7,352 bases of DNA, from assembly GCA_027294185.1 (NCBI GenBank), contig JAPUME010000213.1:1-7352 (forward strand), read 5' to 3'. Source of the DNA: Acidobacteriota bacterium (GTDB taxonomy: Bacteria > Acidobacteriota > Terriglobia > UBA7540 > JAPUME01). Under the pieces are notes generated by a model, which worked only from the letters and a program-made list of their open reading frames with translations, ran no database searches and was not told the origin of the DNA. Below are positions 7,050 through 7,352 of the stretch, in pieces; the stretch's first letter is position 1, and every line of letters starts with the position of its first letter. Position numbers and translations under genes: made by a program.

Positions 7050-7054
7050 CATGG

Positions 7055-7084
7055 ATTTTACTCCCCCACCGCTCAATTTGTCAA
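7055..7084 (-). promoter_or_regulatory. Sigma70-type promoter of the Fur-family gene
   Basis: On the minus strand, TTGACA (7084-7079, perfect -35) is followed after 18 bp by TAAAAT (7060-7055, five of six matches to TATAAT). Transcription would begin near 7048, giving a leader of about 25 bases before the ATG at 7023. The start point falls inside the operator-like repeat. Confidence 0.7.
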
Positions 7085-7284
7085 CATCTTTTCATCTTAA
7101 AGGGCCACCTTTTGCCCCCAATGGAGATAATCCTCCGTGGAACGGTTCCTAGAGGCATTAAATTGTGTTCCCCACCGCGCAACGCCCCTTCCCTCACCCC
7201 ATTGCAACGACATCTCCGAGGGCTACAGGAATTGCTCATGTATGGAAAGCTAGGAATATTTCGGCGGCTGTATTTTCCGCCAAC

Positions 7285-7313
7285 TTGCCAATCCAAAACT
7301 CCTATGCTAGATT
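7285..7313 (+). promoter_or_regulatory. Candidate rightward promoter for a gene beyond the window
   Basis: TTGCCA (7285-7290, five of six matches to the -35 consensus) is followed after 17 bp by TAGATT (7308-7313, four of six), preceded directly by TGC, an extended -10 feature. Transcription would begin near 7320 and leave the window; no start codon follows within it. Confidence 0.42.
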
Positions 7314-7331
7314 TTAGCGATTCTGGGACTA

Positions 7332-7351
7332 TTCAGGGGGGCCCGCCTGAA
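7332..7351. repeat. 20-bp near-perfect palindrome downstream of the rightward promoter
   Basis: TTCAGG (7332-7337) and CCTGAA (7346-7351) flank GGGGCCCG. Nine of ten symmetric base pairs match; the only mismatch is G7338/G7345. It lies about 12 bp after the predicted rightward transcription start, where an operator would sit. The window ends one base later, so its extent is uncertain. Confidence 0.5.
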
Positions 7352-7352
7352 A

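Larger units (their letters stand above)
7085..7352. other. Non-coding right edge
   Basis: No convincing gene is seen in these 268 bases. A 71-codon minus-strand frame (7081-7296) runs through the regulator's promoter, shows no recognisable motif and has basic, low-quality composition, so I leave it out. One isolated TTGCAA half-site occurs at 7202-7207 without a partner. A small inverted repeat, GGCGG (7263-7267) and CCGCC (7277-7281) with a nine-base loop, and the promoter and palindrome listed separately are the only structured elements. Confidence 0.6.

Noticed and set aside
7081..7296. A 71-codon minus-strand frame at the right edge
   Set aside because: Its 3' end overlaps the regulator's -35 box, there is no good ribosome site, and the translation has no recognisable features.

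Overview
The window (about 58% G+C by eye, not computed) looks like an ordinary chromosomal stretch from a Gram-negative, GC-rich bacterium. An outer-membrane TonB-dependent receptor that begins with a carboxypeptidase-regulatory-like domain, next to SelA-like and 2-oxo-acid dehydrogenase genes, would suit an Acidobacteriota-like genome. That assignment is inference only; no rRNA or marker gene is present.

Left part, plus strand (1-3879). The window opens inside the C-terminal part of a SelA-like PLP enzyme (1-483). After a 116-bp gap carrying a candidate promoter comes a tight three-gene set: a lipoyl E2 acyltransferase (600-1799), E1 alpha (1833-2801) and E1 beta (2866-3879). The E1 subunits look most like the acetoin dehydrogenase (AcoA/AcoB) branch of the thiamine-diphosphate 2-oxo-acid dehydrogenases. 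Together the three would oxidatively cleave acetoin, or a 2-oxo acid, and pass the acyl group to CoA. The dihydrolipoamide dehydrogenase (E3) needed to close the cycle is not in the window, so it must be encoded elsewhere.

Convergent gap (3880-4035). It contains two hairpin-forming inverted repeats without a clear U-tract.

Right part, minus strand (4036-7084). A Fur-family metalloregulator (6553-7023) is followed on the same strand by an FecA-like TonB-dependent receptor (4036-6465). Each has an almost identical 17-bp site, TTGCAA-N5-TTGCAA, in its upstream region. The site before the regulator gene overlaps the predicted transcription start of a strong-looking sigma70 promoter. The simplest model is a self-contained metal-uptake unit in which the regulator represses both itself and the receptor.

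Right edge (7085-7352). No convincing gene. There is a candidate outward-facing promoter and a 20-bp near-perfect palindrome just downstream of it, probably the control region of a gene beyond the window. I saw no mobile element, CRISPR array, tRNA or rRNA. The least expected signal is the matched operator pair and its motif.
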